46,115 bases of DNA from Gnetum montanum (lineage: Eukaryota; Streptophyta; Gnetopsida; Gnetales; Gnetaceae), in contig MNCI01001432.1 in assembly GCA_015680685.1 (NCBI GenBank), forward strand, positions 1-46,115, read 5' to 3'. Position numbers and translations under genes: made by a program. This document shows positions 9,093-20,410 of the stretch, piece by piece (the stretch's first letter is position 1; every line of letters starts with the position of its first letter). Under the pieces are notes generated by a model. The model did not search any database, had not been told where the DNA came from, and was given only the letters and a program-made list of their open reading frames with translations.

Positions 9093-9551
9093 TTTTAACT
9101 CCATCAATGGCTTTTATATTTTCATGGATTTTGTTTTATGGCAAGAAAAATCAAGGTTGGTAGCACAACCTCTACCCATTTAGCAAGGTAGATGTGACCT
9201 AGGAACAAAAAGGATACTAACATAAGGTTACTCCACTACTGCCAAACCTAGAAGTGCAAGCAAGAATCATATCCACAATCCTCCAACTAAGAGATGAATG
9301 TCTTGACCACTTTCCCTCCACCCCTGGGTGTGTTTTCATGGCTTTCATGAATAGTTTTAATGATTAAAATCTAATTAAGTATCATTCTATGATGCCTAAT
9401 TACCCAAAGTTCCAAATTCTAGAGTCTTCTCCATAACTTGGAGCTTTCAAATCAAGAGTCTTACTAGTAGGCATGTCATTATTATTTGTATCAAAAAAGG
9501 TTCCATTACTAATTTATAGCAAACATTGAAGATGAGGAGGAGGATCATATC
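9093..9551 (+). repeat. left arm of a 459-bp inverted repeat
   Basis: 9093-9551 is the reverse complement of 9573-10031. By eye I count six mismatches and no gaps over 459 bases. The 21-base spacer begins with an N at 9552. The arm encodes nothing I recognise. See the right arm for interpretation. Confidence 0.9.
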
Positions 9552-9572
9552 NAAATCTATATTTTTGTTACT

Positions 9573-10031
9573 GATATGATCCTCCTCCTCATCTTCAATG
9601 TTTGCTATAAATTAGTAATGGAACCTTTTTTGATACAAATAATAATGACATTCCTACTAGTAAGACTCTTGATTTGAAAGCTCCAAGTCATGGAGAAGAC
9701 TCTAGAATTTGGAACTTTGGGTAATTAAGCATCATAGAATGATACTTAATTAGATTTTAATCATTAAAACTATTCATGAAAGCCATGAAAACACACCCAG
9801 GGGTGGAGGGAAAGTGGTCAAGACATTCATCTCTTAGTTGGAGGATTGTGGATATGATTCTTGCTTGCACTTCTAGGTTTGGCAGTAGTGGAGTAACCTT
9901 ATGTTAGTATCCTTTTTGTTCCTAGGTTACATCTACCTTGCTAAATGGGTAGAGGTTGTGCTACCAACCTTGAGTTGTCTTGCCATAAAACAAAATCCAT
10001 GAAAATATAAAAGCCATTGATGGAGTTAAAA
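9573..10031 (-). repeat. right arm of the inverted repeat, ends at an N
   Basis: Reverse complement of 9093-9551. The arm ends exactly at the N at 10032, where the LTR of element A resumes mid-sequence. Equal arm lengths and single Ns at both boundaries suggest a hairpin-type read chimera or a mis-joined contig rather than an evolved palindrome. Confidence 0.9.
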
Positions 10032-10032
10032 N

Positions 10033-10322
10033 TAATTAGTTAGTTTAGATTTCTTAACCAAATTCCTTCTATCTACAATTTGAGCACCAAACTATAAAAT
10101 AGAAAATGATAAAAACTAGATGCCTCACTTACACTTAATCATACCAACGAACATCACAAGTGTAATTGGGAAGACAATGGACAATGATTAACCTTAAGGC
10201 AAGATTCACTTCCTAAAGGGCTAGTGCATCAAAAACAATAAAGTCTATACAATTTGACTAGATCATGCATGAACACTTTGTGATTTGTATGGTTGGATGT
10301 ATGGGTACCTCATTGCTCATCA
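10033..10322 (+). repeat. element A 5' LTR, 3'-terminal fragment
   Basis: About 290 bases matching the end of the 3' LTR (28521-28807), clearly diverged by eye. It ends with CTCATCA at 10316-10322, the family's LTR terminus, followed directly by the PBS. The first roughly 650 bases are missing, replaced by the inverted-repeat junction. Confidence 0.85.
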
Positions 10323-10323
10323 T

Positions 10324-10341
10324 TGGCATTGTTACTAAGGA
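10324..10341 (+). other. element A primer-binding site (tRNA-Asp type)
   Basis: TGGCATTGTTACTAAGGA, two bases after the LTR end. It is a decayed form of TGGCGCCGTTGCCGGGGA, the tRNA-Asp complement used by Athila/Tat elements. All seven changes are G-to-A or C-to-T. Confidence 0.7.
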
Positions 10342-10489
10342 CTTTGTTTGTGGAACATGCAGTATTTAGGTCTAAGTGAATACCATTAATATCGTTGTAT
10401 GAACCTCAAGGTTAATATCATTCCCACTATACATAGAATTATAAAAGCACACTAATAATTTTATTTCATTTTGCAAAATATCATCTTTT

Positions 10490-11280
10490 TATCACAAATG
10501 TGAAGATGTGAAACCACCAATCCCATAGGAGTGCAAAGTGGTATATACTCATCCAGATGAGTTTGTACCAAACTTCACCTTCATCATACATCAGGATGAA
10601 TAGCTACAATAGCCTGATATGGAGGGCAACATCATCTTGCCCCCTAATCGATTTATGCCCAAGATGTTGTTAAAAAATTTTAAGTAGTTGGGCATAGTAG
10701 ATCTTTATGAGGAATATGTTGTGGATGGATATGATACTTGAAACTATGATTCCATTGAAACACAACACAAATGAGATAGATGTTAGGAGAAACTTTATGA
10801 AACTATGAAGGGAAAACATTTTATTAATCCATTGTTTCTACTAGACCAAGATGATAATGAAGATCCTCCCTTTGAAGGTTCTCAGCATGAAGATTCTCCA
10901 GCCCCTAATACTAGTGACGAGGGTATGAACTTGAACCTATGATCCACTATTCATAAAATAGGTTTAGGAAAAAGTGACAGCTAAGGTAGGGACTTGGGAA
11001 AGCATCACAATAGCTAGGGATCTAAGGATGGTGATCATAATAAGCATAAGAGTGATGGTGGACATTGTGGTGGTAGCGGTTGTTCATTTTCTTCTCCACC
11101 CTCTTTATCTAATTCTAAACATTCCTCTTCATTTAACAGTTCTCATAGAAACTGCCATCAAAATAATCGTGATGAAGGTAATCAACAAGATAATAATGAC
11201 TATGAAGACCACCAAAATTGAAGGGGTGGCTGAAACAATCATTGACATCATTGATGTAGTGATGATGATGAACCTCTATT
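10490..11280 (+). pseudogene. element A pre-gag ORF, broken
   Basis: Decayed coding sequence between PBS and gag. The translation reads VVYTHPDEFVPNFTFIIHQDE and then MEGNIILPPNRFMPKMLL. Element B has the matching VVYIHPNEYIPDFTFILHQDEQ and EGNIVLPPDHSVPSMLL, so the segment was selected as protein. It then passes into a His/Ser/Asp/Gly-rich, low-complexity stretch (10960-11280) before gag. I know no named domain with this signature. It may be an N-terminal extension of gag or a separate ORF; stops prevent a decision. Confidence 0.55.
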
Positions 11281-12860
11281 AGTGACTTGAAGTATGCTCA
11301 ACATTACAGAGGTAGTGAAGATCCCAACTAGGCACATGAAAGATAGTTGGATTAAGCACTTAGACATAAATGATATCCCAAGATTTGAGGGGCGATACAA
11401 CTCTAATCTGCAGACACATCTACAAGATTTTCATGATACCTACACCTTACAGAATATAGATAATGAGTGGTAGAAACTTAAGCTTTTCCCAAGGACACTC
11501 ATTAAGGAAGCTAAAAGTTGGTACCAATATTTAGAGCTAGAATCCATTCACCACTAGAGTACCATGTTAGAGATATTTAATGACAGATACTAGACATACT
11601 CCAAAGTGTCTAATCTAAGAAGGCAAATCCAAGGTGGGAAACAAGGAACACATGAACCCTTAGATGCTAGCATGGGTAGATATTATTCAATCATACACCA
11701 ATGCCCTGGCCATGATTATTTTTAGAGGGAACAACTTCACCACATCATAGAGGGGATCAAAGTAGAAACCAGAAGAACCCTTAAAGTGTATGCTCAAGGA
11801 AGATTGTCTGAAATAAGAGTTTATCAAATAAAAAGGTAAGGAGAGTTATGAAAAATGGAAAGTGCTAAAGAGTATAATAGTGACCCTTCCATTAGAAAAT
11901 GAGAGGTTGATTTTGTGATGAGGAGGAGTCACTACTTGATGAAGTGGTGAACAAAAAAACCTTTCCCACTCAAAAATCTATTTCTAAAATTTTGACAAAT
12001 GTTGACAAATTATGGGACTCTTTTGCTGAAAAATTTTAAATGGCCATGAAGATTGCTGAAGAATCCAAAGAGAAAAATAGTGTTTATAACTGTAGAAGGC
12101 ACAAAGAAGCTGAATGTGCCTACCAAAGAGGTGAGGGCAAAGCTTTTGTAGTAGAGGAAGTTGTGGAGTTTGACTCTGATGATGAAAATAAATGTAACAT
12201 TTGTTAATATGAACATCAAAAGGGATGTTACCATATGGTGTCACACTTACAAGAGTTTGGAGTGTATGCATTGAATCCTTACTTAGCATATAGGTAAGCT
12301 CCAAGACAATTAACTTATCCTCAAGGAAATCCATGGTATTTCCACCAACAACAACAAGCTTATTATCCAACTGGAACTCCTTCACAATTTTATGAACAAT
12401 ACCAATAGTGATATCAACCACAATCATGGGGAATGTCATTGCCAAGGTAGTAGTACCCTTATAGACAACCAAATCCATATTGGTACTGTGTTTAGCAGCC
12501 CATCTCACCTAGAAGTTCTATAATTCATACATCATTCTATCATCATTGTTACCCTCTAGAGTACCATTGAACACATCCATCATCTACTCAAGGGAAAAAT
12601 CCATCTCCATATCCATATCATCTTTTGCATCCCTCTACACATACACCACCACCTTTAACCCAATTACCTCTTTCCTCATCCATGTAGGGTGAGATTCTTC
12701 CACAGCTACAACAACAAAATGCTATGAGGGCTATACACTCACAACTGATTTTTCAACCAAGTGGTATGGACAATTAATCAAGGAAAATATTGTACTTCTA
12801 ACCCAGTAGTCATCTCCACCCATGACAACCTAGTCTAGCTAATCATCCTCTATCTTTAGC
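11281..12860 (+). pseudogene. element A gag, broken
   Basis: The capsid region reads RHMKDSWIKHLDINDIPRFEG, then WxKLKLFPRTLIKEAKSWYQ (canonical W..L.LFP.TL...A..WY..L), then STMLEIFNDRY, and later a CPGHDY motif. A zinc knuckle at 12193-12238 reads CNIC-YEHQKGC, spaced Cx2Cx3Hx3C rather than the usual Cx2Cx4Hx4C; one codon within it is now TAA. A Gln/Tyr/Pro-rich linker (12300-12860) follows. Gag forms the particle that packages element RNA. Many stops, mostly TAG/TAA/TGA from CAG/CAA/CGA/TGG-type decay, disrupt it. Confidence 0.75.
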
Positions 12861-13029
12861 ATCATCATCCTTTGTATCCAATACCTTCGAGTGCCCTTCA
12901 AACTAAGTGCCACCTTAAATTTGCACTATCATGCTAACTCATGCTATTTTCGATTGAATCGAGGTTGGCAATCTTCCTATAAAAAGATCTGACCTAGGAA
13001 GTCCACTCATTTATCTATAGATCATTAGA

Positions 13030-13290
13030 CATGATCATGCAAGGCTCTTCTTAACTTTGGTTCTAGAGTTAGTTTCATTTCCCATGACATGTACAAGGCC
13101 TGTAACCTACCACCTCTCAAGAAGAGTAACATTCATCTAGAATTAGCAGATTAGTCAATTACTATCCCTCTAGGATTAGTAGAGGACATCATGACCACAA
13201 TTTGTGAGTGGTTCTATCCTAGTACTTTTCTAATGATCAAGCTAAAGAACTGCAAAAGTGGCCTCCCCTTCATTATAGGAAGAGATTGGT
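13030..13290 (+). pseudogene. element A aspartic protease, catalytic Asp lost
   Basis: Retropepsin region reading KALLNFGSRVSFISHDMYKA, then LPPLKKSNIHLELAD and LGLVEDIMTTI, ending with LPFIIGRDWL. Elements B and D have LLDLGSSVNL at the active site; here the Asp codon is AAC (Asn, 13053-13055), so the catalytic residue is gone. The GRDWL motif (canonical GRPFL) marks the C-terminal end. The protease normally cleaves Gag-Pol. Confidence 0.75.
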
Positions 13291-13959
13291 TAAGCATGGT
13301 CAACACACGAATGGGCATAAGGGACCTTTCTTTATAAATATATAAGGAAAATGAATTGGGAAAGAGTGAGAAGAAGTGTATTCCATGCATCATGTACAGT
13401 GATAATAGGTGCAATTGCATGTAAAATATTTGACCAATCAAGAGTACATACATTAAAGCATGCAATTAGTGTGTACACAAAATTAATATTCAAAGGTCTC
13501 TGTATGTAGTAGCCACAAAACAAGAGGGTACCTAGTGGTTGATAGTGAACTTGGAAAGGAGCAAAAAACGCATGGAGCCAACTAAGAGCCTAACATGTGC
13601 TTATCTTGAAGGCATGGACAAAATTGAACAAGTTAATTTCTAACTGTTTAATGAAGATGATGATACCTATTGGGGAGAGTTGGAAATCCCTAATCACTGC
13701 AAGTAGGAGCCTCTAGAACTAAAAACTTTATTATCCAATATGGAGTATGCATTTTTAAAGAATGGTAAATTGGTCATAATTAATGCCAAAATTTCTCCTA
13801 AACAAAAAGAAAAGTTGTTAAAGGTAGTTAACAAGTGGCTAATATCCTTTTCTTGGTCATATCTAGAGATAACAAGAATTGATTCAAGGATATGCTAGCA
13901 TTGCATTTACACCAACCTAGCTATGAAGCATAAGAGGCAGCCGTAGAGGTGGTTAAATC
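13291..13959 (+). pseudogene. element A protease-RT linker
   Basis: Decayed linker between protease and RT with short open pieces (about 13680-13960). It has no domain of its own. Its position matches 17760-18300 in element B. Confidence 0.4.
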
Positions 13960-14042
13960 CTAAATTGAAACAAATCATCAAAGATACAATTGAGCAACTC
14001 ATCAAGGTGGGATTCATCTATCCAATTGTAAATAGTGAGTCG
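13960..14042 (+). pseudogene. element A RT N-terminus, cut by gap
   Basis: LKQIIKDTIEQLIKVGFIYP matches the RT fingers lead-in of element B (LKQVGKEEIEQLLKAEFIYL), directly before the WISS/WVSP motif. The rest of RT and all of RNase H fall in or are missing at the gap. Confidence 0.75.
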
Positions 14043-14670
14043 NNNNNNNNNNNNNNNNNNNNNNNNNNNNNNNNNNNNNNNNNNNNNNNNNNNNNNNNNN
14101 NNNNNNNNNNNNNNNNNNNNNNNNNNNNNNNNNNNNNNNNNNNNNNNNNNNNNNNNNNNNNNNNNNNNNNNNNNNNNNNNNNNNNNNNNNNNNNNNNNNN
14201 NNNNNNNNNNNNNNNNNNNNNNNNNNNNNNNNNNNNNNNNNNNNNNNNNNNNNNNNNNNNNNNNNNNNNNNNNNNNNNNNNNNNNNNNNNNNNNNNNNNN
14301 NNNNNNNNNNNNNNNNNNNNNNNNNNNNNNNNNNNNNNNNNNNNNNNNNNNNNNNNNNNNNNNNNNNNNNNNNNNNNNNNNNNNNNNNNNNNNNNNNNNN
14401 NNNNNNNNNNNNNNNNNNNNNNNNNNNNNNNNNNNNNNNNNNNNNNNNNNNNNNNNNNNNNNNNNNNNNNNNNNNNNNNNNNNNNNNNNNNNNNNNNNNN
14501 NNNNNNNNNNNNNNNNNNNNNNNNNNNNNNNNNNNNNNNNNNNNNNNNNNNNNNNNNNNNNNNNNNNNNNNNNNNNNNNNNNNNNNNNNNNNNNNNNNNN
14601 NNNNNNNNNNNNNNNNNNNNNNNNNNNNNNNNNNNNNNNNNNNNNNNNNNNNNNNNNNNNNNNNNNNNNN
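14043..14670. other. assembly gap, 628 Ns
   Basis: A run of N inside element A. Element B has about 1.3 kb between the corresponding flanks (RT lead-in to the post-RNase H segment), so the gap is either undersized or hides a deletion. Confidence 0.95.
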
Positions 14671-15772
14671 CTATCTTCTCACTCAAGAGATGCCACATGA
14701 TTTTGATTTTAGAAAGAAGCAACAATTTCTACATAAGGCCAAATATTTCATGGAAATCAATGGACACCTCTACAAGGTGTGTGTAGATGACCTAATTTGT
14801 TGGTGTGTTTTTGATGAAGATCAATTTGCGCATTCTTTAGGTTGTTCACAAAGGGCCTTCTGGAGGTCGTTATGTAGGGAGATGCATGACCATAAAAATC
14901 TTGATGCTAGGACACTATTGGCCTACAATCTTTAGTGATTTTCACCAATTTGTCAAATCTTTTGTACATTGTCAATGAGATAGGGGGATGACCACTTGCA
15001 TGAAAGGTCCTCAATAGTGGATTCAACCACTGGAACCTTTTGACATATGGGGCATTGACTTCATGGGTCCCATCATACCCATGTTCAAAGAAAAAGGCAT
15101 ATATTATTGTACCAGTTGAGTACTACATAAAATGGTTAGAAGAAGTAGCCATTACTAATTGTACATCATCCACTACTGCCAGATATATACATAAAATATT
15201 GTGAATAGGTTTGGGATGCATTGTTGACTAATTTATGATAATGGAACTCATTTCACAAGTTCCACCTTTTAGAAGTTGTTGCAATACTTGGGCGTTGAAC
15301 ATAAATTAACAACACCATACCACCCCCAAGCCAATGGTCAAGTAGAGGTAACCAACCAGGAGATCACAAAAATACTAAATGGTCCATTAGCAAATATAGG
15401 AAGGATTGGAATACAAAGCTTAACGATGCTCTTTGGGGTTATCATTCAACAAGGAAACTTCTTATTGGCTATTCTCCTTATGAGTTAGTTTATGGGAAAC
15501 TTCCAACACTCTAAATTCAATCAGAGTTTCGTATACTCTCAATAGCCTATGATCTAAATCTTTAACTAAGTCTACTATAGAAAGAAAGACTAATAAACTT
15601 GAACAGGCTAGATGAAAATTGATTAGTGGCCCTAGCTTTGAATGAGGTGAATAAGGCATTCAGCAAGAAACTTCATGACCTTAGAATGAGGAAAGTAAAA
15701 CTTCAACCAAGAAATAACGTTCTCTATTGGAACGCCACACATGTACCCCAAAAGAAAAAATTTCAAACATTG
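14671..15772 (+). pseudogene. element A integrase, main part
   Basis: Starts with the post-RNase H linker QFLHKAKYFMEINGHLYKV. After a frameshift the zinc-binding region reads HKGPSGGRY and KILMLGHYWPTIF; the GGHH-type His is lost. The catalytic core shows PFDIWGIDFMGP (first Asp present), then YDNGTHF (second Asp present), then LGVEHKLTTPYHPQANGQVE with VTNQEI (Glu present). So the DDE triad is intact, but stops and frameshifts break the frame. The GPY-type C-terminus continues at 22354 beyond element B. The integrase inserts element DNA into chromosomes. Confidence 0.85.
15768..15772. repeat. element B target-site duplication, left copy
   Basis: CATTG, repeated at 22354-22358 on the other side of element B. 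Five bases is the usual Ty3/gypsy duplication length. Confidence 0.85.
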
Positions 15773-16166
15773 CGATGAGTGGAAAGGTACCCCTATGCTC
15801 AACCATATAAATACGAGCTTTTCACACATGATCTAGTCAAATTTCAAGGACTAAATGCTTATGCACCCTTGTGGAATAAGGATTGGTTGGTTGATCATTG
15901 TCTTCCCAAGCTTACCTATATGTCCTGATTGTATGCTTAAGTAAGCTTGAGGCATATGATTTTTATAGCTTTTATGTTTTTATGTCCTACACTAGTAGGG
16001 AAGGAAAGAGGTAACTAAGTGACTAATTTAGCTTAACTACTCATTAACTAAGTTCTAACTAATCCTAACACCAACATCCATTCCCACTTTCCATACACAT
16101 TCTGAACCAGTGCAACACTGCTGGGATTAACAAATACTAATCATTACTAGGTTACCAAGCATTACA
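15773..16166 (-). repeat. element B 3' LTR remnant
   Basis: Matches 21421-21817, the 3'-terminal part of B's other LTR. The outer end is CGATGAG, one base from TGATGAG. Similarity stops after the GGTTACCAAG...TTAC stretch near 16166, where pol-type sequence begins abruptly. Confidence 0.85.
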
Positions 16167-16184
16167 TGGATACTCATAACCCCC

Positions 16185-16870
16185 ACAAGGACCCTCATGA
16201 GTGTGTTGGAGAACACGTAGATGATCTATATTAGGAATACACCATCGAACCAAGGCATCGGAATACACTTTGTAAAGTTTCCCATTGATCTTCATAAAGT
16301 ACTTAGCTCTATGAAGAATTGTTATTTCTTATTAAGGTTTAATTCTTGTGGTGTTTGTTGGGTGAGGAGATAGCTAAGAATGCTACTGTACTAGTTTGTC
16401 TCTGTGGGTGATTGATTAATCACTACACCAGCAAAGAGGAATTCATCAGGGAAATGATCAAAAACTGGATACTCATCCTCTTTGCTATCCCATCACAACT
16501 GAGATAAATGATCAACAACTACATTTTCGGTGCCCTTGTGATCGATCATCTTTAAATTGAACTCTTGTAAGATTACAAGACATCGTATGATACAAGAGCT
16601 TACCATTGACTTATTCATGAGGAACTGGATTGCACTATGATTTGTATGTATATATACTTTATCTCCCAATACATAGTCTATTAACTTTTCTAGTGCAAAC
16701 ACTACAACCATTAATTTTTCTTTGTGGTAGTGTATTTAAGTTGTGCACCAGCGATACTTCTACTTGCATAGTGGATGTAATAAGGACAGTTCTGGTCATC
16801 TAACTATGTAAGTATAGCTCCTAAAGCATAGTTGGACACGTCAGTCATGGTATGAAATGGTTTGGACCAG
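16185..16870 (-). pseudogene. element B RNase H and post-RNase H segment
   Basis: RNase H of gypsy pol. It starts with DVSNYALGAILTQ (16810-16870, canonical DAS..A.GAVL.Q), followed by the Tyr-Ala-Ser-Arg strand and ALEKLIDYVLGDKVYIHTNH (canonical ...F.v.TDH; Asp now Asn). It closes with HKGTENVVVDHLSQL (canonical HR.G..N.vADaLSR). The segment 16185-16330 corresponds to the QFL..AK lead-in before integrase in A and is homologous to D near 38521-38660. RNase H removes RNA from the RNA/DNA hybrid. The order is normal until the deletion at about 16166. Confidence 0.8.
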
Positions 16871-17760
16871 TCAGGAGCTTGTAGAATGGGTGTTTCTACT
16901 AGCTTTTGTTTCAAAGTTTGGAAAGCTAATTCGCATTCCCTAGTCCACTCAAAAGGTATGTCATTTTTTGTTAATTCTACCAATGGTTTGGTAACCTTTG
17001 AAATTTTTTTAATAAATCTCCAATAGTAGCTAGTATGTCCAAGGAATGACTGAATATCTTTGATAGTTTTTGATTGATGGGTAATTCCTTAGATAATTTT
17101 GATTTTCTTAGGGTCTACCTCTATCCCCATGTGTGAGATTTTGTGCCTTAGTACTACACCTTCTAGGACCATCATATGGCTTTCCTACTAGTTGAGCCTC
17201 AAATTTTTGTGTACACATCTTTTTAACACTTGATCCAACTAGTCCAAGGCTTGATTAAATTTTGCTCCATAAGTGGAGAAGTCGTCCATAAAGGCCTCCA
17301 TGCCATTCCCTATCTGCTGTTGGAATATGCTTAGAACTAGTCGTTGAAATGTTGCAAGGGCATTGCAAAAGGAAAATGACATATGTTTTTATGTGAACAT
17401 TCCCCAAGGACTGGTGAATGTAGTTTTGGCTTGGTCTTCTGGGGCTATTTGTATTTGGTTATATCCACTATATCCATCTAGAAAATTGTAATAGTGATGT
17501 CCTACGATGGTGTCCAAGACTTGGTCGACAAATGGAAATGGAAACTGATCTTTGAATGTTGCCATATTTAGTAGCCTAAAATCTATGCACACCATCCATT
17601 TTTCTCCCCTTTTAGGCATAGTAACTAAGGAGCTAATCCATTCTCTATTAGCAATAAGGTATATGAACTCAGCCTTGAGAAGTTGTTCGATTTCTTCCTT
17701 ACCTACTTGCTTCAGCTTAGGGTTAAATCACCTCTCCAGTTGTCTTTGAGGCTTCATGAG
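16871..17760 (-). pseudogene. element B reverse transcriptase
   Basis: The best-preserved RT here. 17389-17619 is an open stretch reading WMVCIDFRLLNMATFKDQFP, then FLDGYSGYNQI and EDQAKTTFTSPWG: all the standard gypsy RT landmarks, with the first catalytic Asp in FLDGYSG. After one stop the frame resumes with FCNALATFQR and then FMDDFSTYG, whose active-site Asp pair (17281-17286) is intact. SFLGHTSYYWRFIKK (canonical SFLG...YYRRFI) marks the thumb. It copies element RNA into DNA in the particle. A few nonsense changes make it inactive. Confidence 0.85.
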
Positions 17761-18300
17761 GGGTCAGTGTAAATTCTATGTTGGAATCTCATAGGATCTA
17801 TTCTAGTTAATTTGGAATATGATAAGCGAAGGCTTCCAACCATTTATTTATTACCTTTAGTAGTTCTTCTTTCGATTGAGGAGAAAGCTTAGCATTAATA
17901 ATTACTAGTTTTCCATTTTTAAGGAACATGTATTCCATACTAGTGGGCAATGGTTTTAGCTTGAGGGGCTCCTACTTAAATTTTTCAAGGATTTCCAACT
18001 TCCCCCAGTTGATATTTTCAAGGTTAAGACTTAGAAGTTTGTGCTGGACTTGCACTAATGCGTCTATGCTATTGATGCAAGCACAAGTCAAACCCTCAGT
18101 TGGTTCCATGCATATGAGTGAACTACTTTCTTGATTAGCTGTTAGCCACTAGGTGTCTTCCTATCATGTGGCTGCTACATACAGGCATATTTGTATGTTA
18201 ATTACTTATGCACACTAATTACATGCAGGCAATGCTAAACATTGTACAAACCATGACCTCTACACACAATTATACCTTATGTTACTATATGCGATGCATG
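17761..18300 (-). pseudogene. element B protease-RT linker
   Basis: Broken coding sequence between protease and RT without a domain I can name. It is homologous by position to 13291-13959 in A and 40140-40560 in D. Confidence 0.4.
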
Positions 18301-18660
18301 GAAATTTCTTCTTCTCGATCTTTTCAAATTTATTTTCCTTTGATATTTCTAGGGAAAGATCATGGATTCCTAGGCATGCATCAATGGTGTTCAACCATGT
18401 TCTTCCCATTATGATTGGGAAGTCCCCCTTACCATTGTTTACCTAAATCACTAGGAAGTTAGCTAGGTATGACCATCCACGCACAATGGTCACAATGTCC
18501 TCCACTAGTCCCAATGTGACAGTGATGGACGGGTCAGCCAACTCTAAACGGATGTTACTCTTTTTCAATGGAGCCAGGTTCCAGGCCTTGTATATTTCTT
18601 GATAAATCAAGTTGACACTGGAACCTAAATCCAAAAGAGCCTTGCACAGAACATTTCCAA
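18301..18660 (-). pseudogene. element B aspartic protease
   Basis: Contains LLDLGSSVNLIYQEIYKAWN, with the catalytic Asp intact (codon 18629-18631). It continues with LAPLKKSNIRLELADPSI and LGLVEDIVTIV. The DLGSS form of the retropepsin active site is common in the Athila/Tat lineage. The open segment is 18443-18634; the flanks have stops. The same residues recur in A (mutated) and D (intact). Confidence 0.8.
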
Positions 18661-18839
18661 AAATTTATAAGTATATTAGAGGACTCCTAGGGTCAGAGAA
18701 TTTCTTGGGAAGGTGTCTAGCTTTGATCCAATCAGTGATGGCATATGTTAACATGACAGTAGGCGTTGAGTGTAGTGATTGGGTTGAATGGGGCTTCAAA
18801 GTTTTGATTGATACTGAGGTATCTAAGGATTAGCCACTT

Positions 18840-20410
18840 GTGATTACAAGGGCTTGGTTGGACTATTGGTTCTAAAGAAAGGTATTTTCTTCATGTGGTT
18901 GTTGGAACCAATAGTAGGTTGAGAGTTAACAACCCTCATGGCGTTACGTTGTTGCGGCTGGGTAGGGATTTCACCTTGCATCGTGGGAGTAGGTGGTAGT
19001 GGAGCTATTGGTGGAAGAGATGTGGATGGATGAGAAGGATGATATGCTTGCGGAATATTTCCTCTAGAAGAGGAAGTCCCATAATACTCATGGGCTTGGT
19101 AGTGAGGTTGAGGAGTGACGTGACTAGTAGAGTCACATGGAGAGATTGGCTCCTGCACCTAATATCAATATAGGTTAGGTTACCAGTAAGGATACTATTA
19201 CCTTGGTGGTGGAATTCTCCATGATTGTGGGCATCACCACTATTGATATTGCTCAATTGGTTGTGGTGGAGTTCCATTGGGATAATACATTAAGGGTTGG
19301 TGGAACTATCTTGGGTTACCTTGAGGGTAAGGTAACCTTTGGGGTGTTTGCTGTTTTTTCAATCATGGGTTGAGTGCATACACCCAAGACTCCTGCTAAT
19401 GTGAGATTATAAGGAAACATCTCTTAGGATGGTCATATTGACATATCTCACATCCACTATCATTGTTTATTTCCAAATCCACAACCTCTTCAATGATGGC
19501 AACTTTGCCCTTACCTTTATTACGTGCATGTTCAGCCTCTTTCTTGTCTCTTTTCTCACTACCTTGCTCTCCAGACTCCTATACTATTTTAGAAATAGTT
19601 TGAAATATATTGTCTAGGGAATCCCACATTTTATCAACCTTTGCCGAAACTTCTGATGTCATCTTTTGGATATGCAAAGTTTTCCTATTCACCGTTTCTT
19701 TGAGTGGTGACTTTTCTTCACCATCACAAAATATTACTCCCCTCTTTCGAAGGGAAGGATCTTGGTTATACTCTTTTGGACTTTCTCTCTTCTATAGCTC
19801 ACCTTCTTTCTTAGCAACTTGCTTCAATATTCTTTGAATTTGATGGGACCTAAGCTTGGATAGTCTCCCTTGGGGATAAGTCCCAAGGGTTCTTCTCATT
19901 TTATGCCTAAGCCCATCCACAAGATGGCACAGTTGATCCCTTTGTGAATAACCATGGCCAGGACAATGATGTAACAGTGCATAGCCTCAACCCATGGTAG
20001 CATCCAAGGGTTCATGTCCTCCTTATTTTTAACCTTGGATTTTCTTTCGCAAGTTAGACACTCAAGAGTACATTTGGTACTTATTATTAAATAGTTTTAA
20101 CATAGTACTCCACCTACGAATAGACTCCAATTCTAAAGATTGGTACCAGCTTTCTGCTTCTTTAACCAATGTCCATGGGAACAACTTAAGTTTTTTCCAT
20201 TAGTTCTCTATATTCTATAAGGCACACACATCATGGAATGCATGTAAATGATTTTGAGGATCAACATTGTATCCCCCTTCAAATCATGGGATGTTGTTCA
20301 TATCTAATCTTTTGATCCTACTATCTTTTTGGTTCCTTGTTGGTATTCTAATAGCCTCAATTATGTCTAACGTACTTCGAGTAGTGAGTAGGGGTTCATC
20401 GTGATCATCT
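18840..20410 (-). pseudogene. element B gag
   Basis: The capsid reads RIPTRNQKDSRIKRLDMNNI, then KLKLFPWTLVKEAESWYQSL and STMLKLFNNKYQ, then HCPGHGYSQRDQLCHLVDGL (canonical CPHHG....L...Y.GL). A helical linker (VSAKVDKMWDSLDNIF) precedes a zinc knuckle at 19417-19452 reading CEICQYDHPKRC, an intact Cx2Cx3Hx3C. The C-terminal 100 residues (18844-19158) are Pro/Gln/Ser-rich. Stops occur, but the copy is more readable than A or D. Confidence 0.8.

Noticed and set aside
13965-14786. 273-codon open frame across the N run
   Set aside because: Most of it is untranslated N. Only the first 26 residues (RT lead-in) are meaningful.
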